From the NCBI GenBank assembly GCA_023336855.1, contig JAMBLK010000178.1, positions 1 through 8,351 on the forward strand: a stretch of DNA of 8,351 nt. Reading direction: 5' to 3'. Each line of letters starts with the position of its first letter. The stretch's first letter is position 1. Positions 6,442-8,351 of the stretch are shown here, in pieces. This DNA is from Actinomycetes bacterium (lineage in GTDB: Bacteria; Actinomycetota; Acidimicrobiia; Spongiisociales; UBA5794). The position numbers and the translations under genes were made by a program. A model generated the notes under the pieces. It did not search any database and was not told where the DNA came from. It was given only the letters and a program-made list of their open reading frames with translations.

Positions 6442-7187
6442 AAGCAGAAGGACTCGGCAACGACTTCATCGTTGTGACGGAACCACTCGCCATATCGCGA
6501 GAGCGAATCGCCGAATTGTGCGAACGGAAGACGGGTATCGGCGCAGACGGGATCCTGGAGATCTCAGCCATCGACCAGACGCGTGTCGCGATGCGCTACT
6601 GGAACGCGGATGGGGGCGAGGCGGAGATGTGCGGCAACGGCCTGCGCTGTGTCGCTCTCATCGCTGTCGAACACGGCATCGTGGTGGGCCCGGCGCTCAC
6701 GGTTCGTTCGGCGGTGGCCGACCATCCTGCGACGGTATTCCCCGACAGGATCGTGCGGGCGCTCGTTGGGGTGCCCCATGCGTTCCGGACCGAGGAACTG
6801 CTCGTTGCCGGCCACTCCGTGCGTCCGGTGGGCGTCGGCAACCCCCACGCCGTCCTGTTCGTCGACGACGTCGACGAAGTAGCCGTCGAAGAGATCGGCT
6901 CGACGATCGAGAGGGATGCCATGTTCCCCGATGGATCGAACGTCGAATTCGTCGAGTTCGATGAGGGGGATCGCATCAAGGTTCGCGTGTGGGAGCGCGG
7001 CGTTGGGGAGACACAGGCATCCGGAACAGGCTCAGCGGCGGCTGCATTCGCAGCCCGGGCCGCTCAGGAACTTGGTGATGCCATCACCGTTGTCCTGCCC
7101 GGTGGCGAACTGCTGATCGAGTTCGACGAGGTCGGCGCCTGGATGACCGGTCCAGCGTCGATCGTCTATCACGGAACGTTCTACTGA
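6429..7187 (+). CDS. dapF: Diaminopimelate epimerase with Ser at the second catalytic Cys position
   Basis: DapF interconverts LL- and meso-diaminopimelate, the last step before lysine and the source of meso-DAP for peptidoglycan. It is a cofactor-free two-base epimerase with two cysteines. The 252-aa protein, slightly short for the family, shows KAEGLGNDFIVV (5-16), TGIGADG (35-41), the first catalytic cysteine in MCGNGLRC (Cys68), VGNPHAVLF (136-144) and WERGVGETQASGTGS (188-202). The last motif normally reads ACGTG; here position 198 is Ser (codon TCC at 7020-7022). No other cysteine lies nearby. Identity as a DapF-family member is clear from motifs and from its place after miaA, as in other actinobacteria. 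Whether it is a normal DAP epimerase is less sure. hflX, the usual next gene, is absent. Confidence 0.9.
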   Translation: MEFVKAEGLGNDFIVVTEPLAISRERIAELCERKTGIGADGILEISAIDQTRVAMRYWNADGGEAEMCGNGLRCVALIAVEHGIVVGPALTVRSAVADHPATVFPDRIVRALVGVPHAFRTEELLVAGHSVRPVGVGNPHAVLFVDDVDEVAVEEIGSTIERDAMFPDGSNVEFVEFDEGDRIKVRVWERGVGETQASGTGSAAAAFAARAAQELGDAITVVLPGGELLIEFDEVGAWMTGPASIVYHGTFY

Positions 7188-7188
7188 A

Positions 7189-7824
7189 CTACTCGACGCG
7201 GCGCAGCACGGCAACGACGATCCCGAGGATCTCAACGCCTTCGGTGAAGACCATCGGTGCGTATGCCGGGTTCTCCGCTTGGAGGATGACCCGTCCGTCC
7301 TTGCGCCTGAAGCGTTTCACGGTGGCCTCGTCCTCGCCGACGAGCGCAGCGACGATCTGGCCGTTGGCGGCCGTCGGCTGACGTCTCACGACGACGTAGT
7401 CACCGTCGAAGATCCCCGCGTCGACCATCGAGTCGCCCCGGACGTCGAGCATGAAGACGGGGTCATTGCCGACGAGTTCGGTCGGGAGCGGATAGATCTC
7501 CTGGATGTCCTCTTCGGCAAGAATCGGCGATCCGGCCGCGATCCGACCGACGAGTGGGACATCACGGGTGGGTGCTCTGTGGAGAGAGGCCTCGGCTGAA
7601 CCGTCGTCGATCACTTCGATGGCACGTGGCTTGCTCGGATCGCGACGGAGGTAACCCGCTCGCTCGAGCGCGGTGAGGTGGCTGTGCACGGTGGAGGGGG
7701 AGGAGAGCCCGACGGACTGGCCGATCTCGCGTACTGATGGTGGATATCCACGGGCCTGAACGGTTTCGGTTATCAGATTGAGAATCTGACGCTGCCGGTC
7801 GGTGAGATCGTGTCTTCCGTCCAC
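7189..7824 (-). CDS. lexA: LexA, SOS transcriptional repressor
   Basis: LexA represses DNA-damage genes and cleaves itself when bound to activated RecA. The 211-aa protein has an N-terminal winged helix (LTDRQRQILNLI at 7-18, recognition region GQSVGLSSPSTVHSHL at 35-50), a linker, then an S24-type autoprotease: cleavage site Ala97-Gly98 in RIAAGSPI, catalytic Ser132 in GDSM and Lys170 in ATVKRF. All are intact. The start GTG 7824 is chosen because GAGGGG lies 6 nt upstream and the protein then begins just before the conserved LTDRQ segment. The frame is open further to a TTG at 7878, but that would place the start inside a LexA box. It is convergent with dapF, with a single base between the stops, and divergent from the LysM gene, as lexA is from Rv2719c in M. 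tuberculosis. Confidence 0.97.
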   Translation of the reverse strand: MDGRHDLTDRQRQILNLITETVQARGYPPSVREIGQSVGLSSPSTVHSHLTALERAGYLRRDPSKPRAIEVIDDGSAEASLHRAPTRDVPLVGRIAAGSPILAEEDIQEIYPLPTELVGNDPVFMLDVRGDSMVDAGIFDGDYVVVRRQPTAANGQIVAALVGEDEATVKRFRRKDGRVILQAENPAYAPMVFTEGVEILGIVVAVLRRVE

Positions 7825-7874
7825 TGTCTGCCCCTCGCTCGTTGGGGCCACGCTAGTGGAATTCGATACGCAGA

Positions 7875-7890
7875 CCAAACATATGTTCGA
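7875..7890 (-). promoter_or_regulatory. LexA box 1, lexA-proximal
   Basis: CCAAACATATGTTCGA on the plus strand has a perfect right half GTTCGA and a degenerate left half (CCAAAC). It is 50 bp before the lexA start, so it is the box best placed for lexA autorepression. On the minus strand it contains TATGTT, a possible -10, but no good -35 is visible, so the lexA promoter itself is not resolved. Confidence 0.65.
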
Positions 7891-7891
7891 C

Positions 7892-7920
7892 TTGACGAAC
7901 GAACAGACGTTCGATAGTGT
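7892..7920 (+). promoter_or_regulatory. Promoter of the LysM gene (-35 TTGACG, -10 TAGTGT)
   Basis: TTGACG (7892-7897) matches the -35 consensus at 5 of 6 bases. TAGTGT (7915-7920) fits TANNNT, and the spacer is 17 bp. LexA box 2 fills the spacer, the same arrangement as at recA. The 5' UTR to ATG 8071 would be about 145 nt. No start-site data. Confidence 0.6.
7899..7914 (+). promoter_or_regulatory. LexA box 2
   Basis: ACGAACAGACGTTCGA differs from the perfect TCGAAC-N4-GTTCGA palindrome at one base. It lies between the -35 and -10 of the LysM promoter, with an extra CGAAC half-site just upstream (7896-7900). Confidence 0.85.
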
Positions 7921-7930
7921 TCGGACTGAT

Positions 7931-7946
7931 ACGAACAGACGTTCGG
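7931..7946 (+). promoter_or_regulatory. LexA box 3
   Basis: ACGAACAGACGTTCGG has the same 15 bases as box 2 and differs only in the last. It lies 32 bp downstream of box 2, about three helical turns, within the early transcribed region of the LysM gene. Both outer bases deviate from consensus while the core CGAAC-N4-GTTCG is intact. Confidence 0.8.
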
Positions 7947-8020
7947 TTGGCGGTAGGGATCTCCGTTTTCTGTCACACCCGGGCTGTACGTTCGCATCGT
8001 GGGCAGAAGCTCACCGCACA

Positions 8021-8040
8021 GGGCCGGCGAGAGCCGGCGA
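8021..8040 (+). repeat. Tandem 10-bp repeat in the LysM gene leader
   Basis: Two adjacent 10-mers, GGGCCGGCGA and GAGCCGGCGA, are identical at 9 of 10 positions. They lie 30 bp before the LysM start. Meaning unknown; chance is quite possible in GC-rich DNA. Confidence 0.4.
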
Positions 8041-8057
8041 ATGGCAGATTGGCGACC

Positions 8058-8064
8058 AGGAGGA
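8058..8064 (+). promoter_or_regulatory. Ribosome binding site of the LysM gene
   Basis: AGGAGGA, near perfect, is 6 nt before ATG 8071. It is the strongest Shine-Dalgarno in the window and predicts efficient translation once the promoter is derepressed. Confidence 0.85.
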
Positions 8065-8070
8065 ACACGG

Positions 8071-8351
8071 ATGATTTCGCAACGAAGCACCAGCGCCAGA
8101 GCGTTGGTCATCATCTCCACGACTGTTGCAGCATTCGTGCTCCTCCTCGCCACTGCCGTTCACGCGATGGCTGGCGGCGACCCGCTCGCCACGGTCGACT
8201 ATCGAGTCCATGCCGGCGACACGCTCTGGTCGATCGCGACGGAGGCCATCACTCCGGGTGGGGACGTACGCTCGATGATCTCGACGATCCAGGAGCTGAA
8301 CGGTTTACCGACGTCCGCTATTCGTGCCGGTGAGGTTCTCCAGGTGCCATC
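8071..8351 (+). CDS. LysM-domain membrane protein, likely SOS-induced (YneA/Rv2719c-like), 3' truncated by window end
   Basis: The 93 complete codons seen encode a short basic N-terminus (MISQRSTSAR), a hydrophobic segment at about residues 11-33 (membrane anchor or signal peptide), and a LysM peptidoglycan-binding domain from Tyr44: YRVHAGDTLWSIA, then IQELNGLP and the end IRAGEVLQVP, complete at residue 93. No stop is reached, so more may follow. The gene is divergent from lexA with LexA boxes in its promoter. That arrangement, with a single-pass anchor plus LysM, is known for YneA of Bacillus (SOS cell-division inhibitor) and Rv2719c/ChiZ of M. tuberculosis. A role in delaying division or altering the wall during DNA damage is inferred from this context; sequence similarity beyond LysM cannot be judged here. 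Confidence 0.85.
   Translation, partial: MISQRSTSARALVIISTTVAAFVLLLATAVHAMAGGDPLATVDYRVHAGDTLWSIATEAITPGGDVRSMISTIQELNGLPTSAIRAGEVLQVP

Noticed and set aside
7825..7878. Longer lexA from TTG 7878 (18 extra residues)
   Set aside because: The start would fall in LexA box 1 and has no RBS; GTG 7824 has GAGGGG at 6 nt and fits the family N-terminus.

Overview
The window reads as a chromosomal core region of a fairly high-GC actinobacterium. Three things suggest this: the gene order recA ... miaB-miaA-dapF ... lexA with a divergent LysM gene matches the actinobacterial (for example mycobacterial) neighbourhood; the SOS operators are of the Gram-positive type TCGAAC-N4-GTTCGA; and GTG starts are used. 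A ribonuclease Y gene, absent from mycobacteria, and the lack of recX and hflX at their usual places point to a deep-branching lineage, perhaps Acidimicrobiia-like. The lineage is inference from synteny only.

Layout. Bases 1-63 are the last 20 codons of an unrecognised gene. Bases 64-234 hold the recA promoter, where a perfect LexA box fills the -35/-10 spacer. recA (235-2367) is interrupted by an in-frame 359-residue intein (853-1929) with a LAGLIDADG endonuclease, inserted in DNA-binding loop L2 at the position known from Mycobacterium leprae RecA. Bases 2368-2595 carry no full gene but hold a candidate promoter, three consecutive hairpins and a possible 14-codon leader ORF. Then follows a compact plus-strand cluster: rny (RNase Y), miaB, miaA and dapF. 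miaA has no ATG, GTG or TTG upstream of its P-loop and appears to start with CTG, overlapping the miaB stop. lexA lies convergent to dapF with 1 bp between the stop codons. Its upstream region (7825-8070) holds three LexA boxes and a plus-strand promoter for a divergent, truncated LysM membrane protein (8071 to the window end).

How the genes work together. recA, lexA and the LysM gene look like the core of the SOS response: activated RecA triggers LexA self-cleavage, which derepresses recA, lexA and the LysM gene, probably a YneA/Rv2719c-like cell-division or cell-wall checkpoint protein. The intein adds a post-translational step, because RecA loop L2 is broken until splicing. The middle cluster covers RNA turnover (rny), the ms2i6A37 tRNA modification (miaA then miaB) and lysine/peptidoglycan precursor synthesis (dapF). 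Most of the window is ordinary core genome. The items most worth a second look are the intein, the CTG start of miaA, the Cys-to-Ser change at the second catalytic position of DapF, the SOS operator architecture and the structured rny leader.
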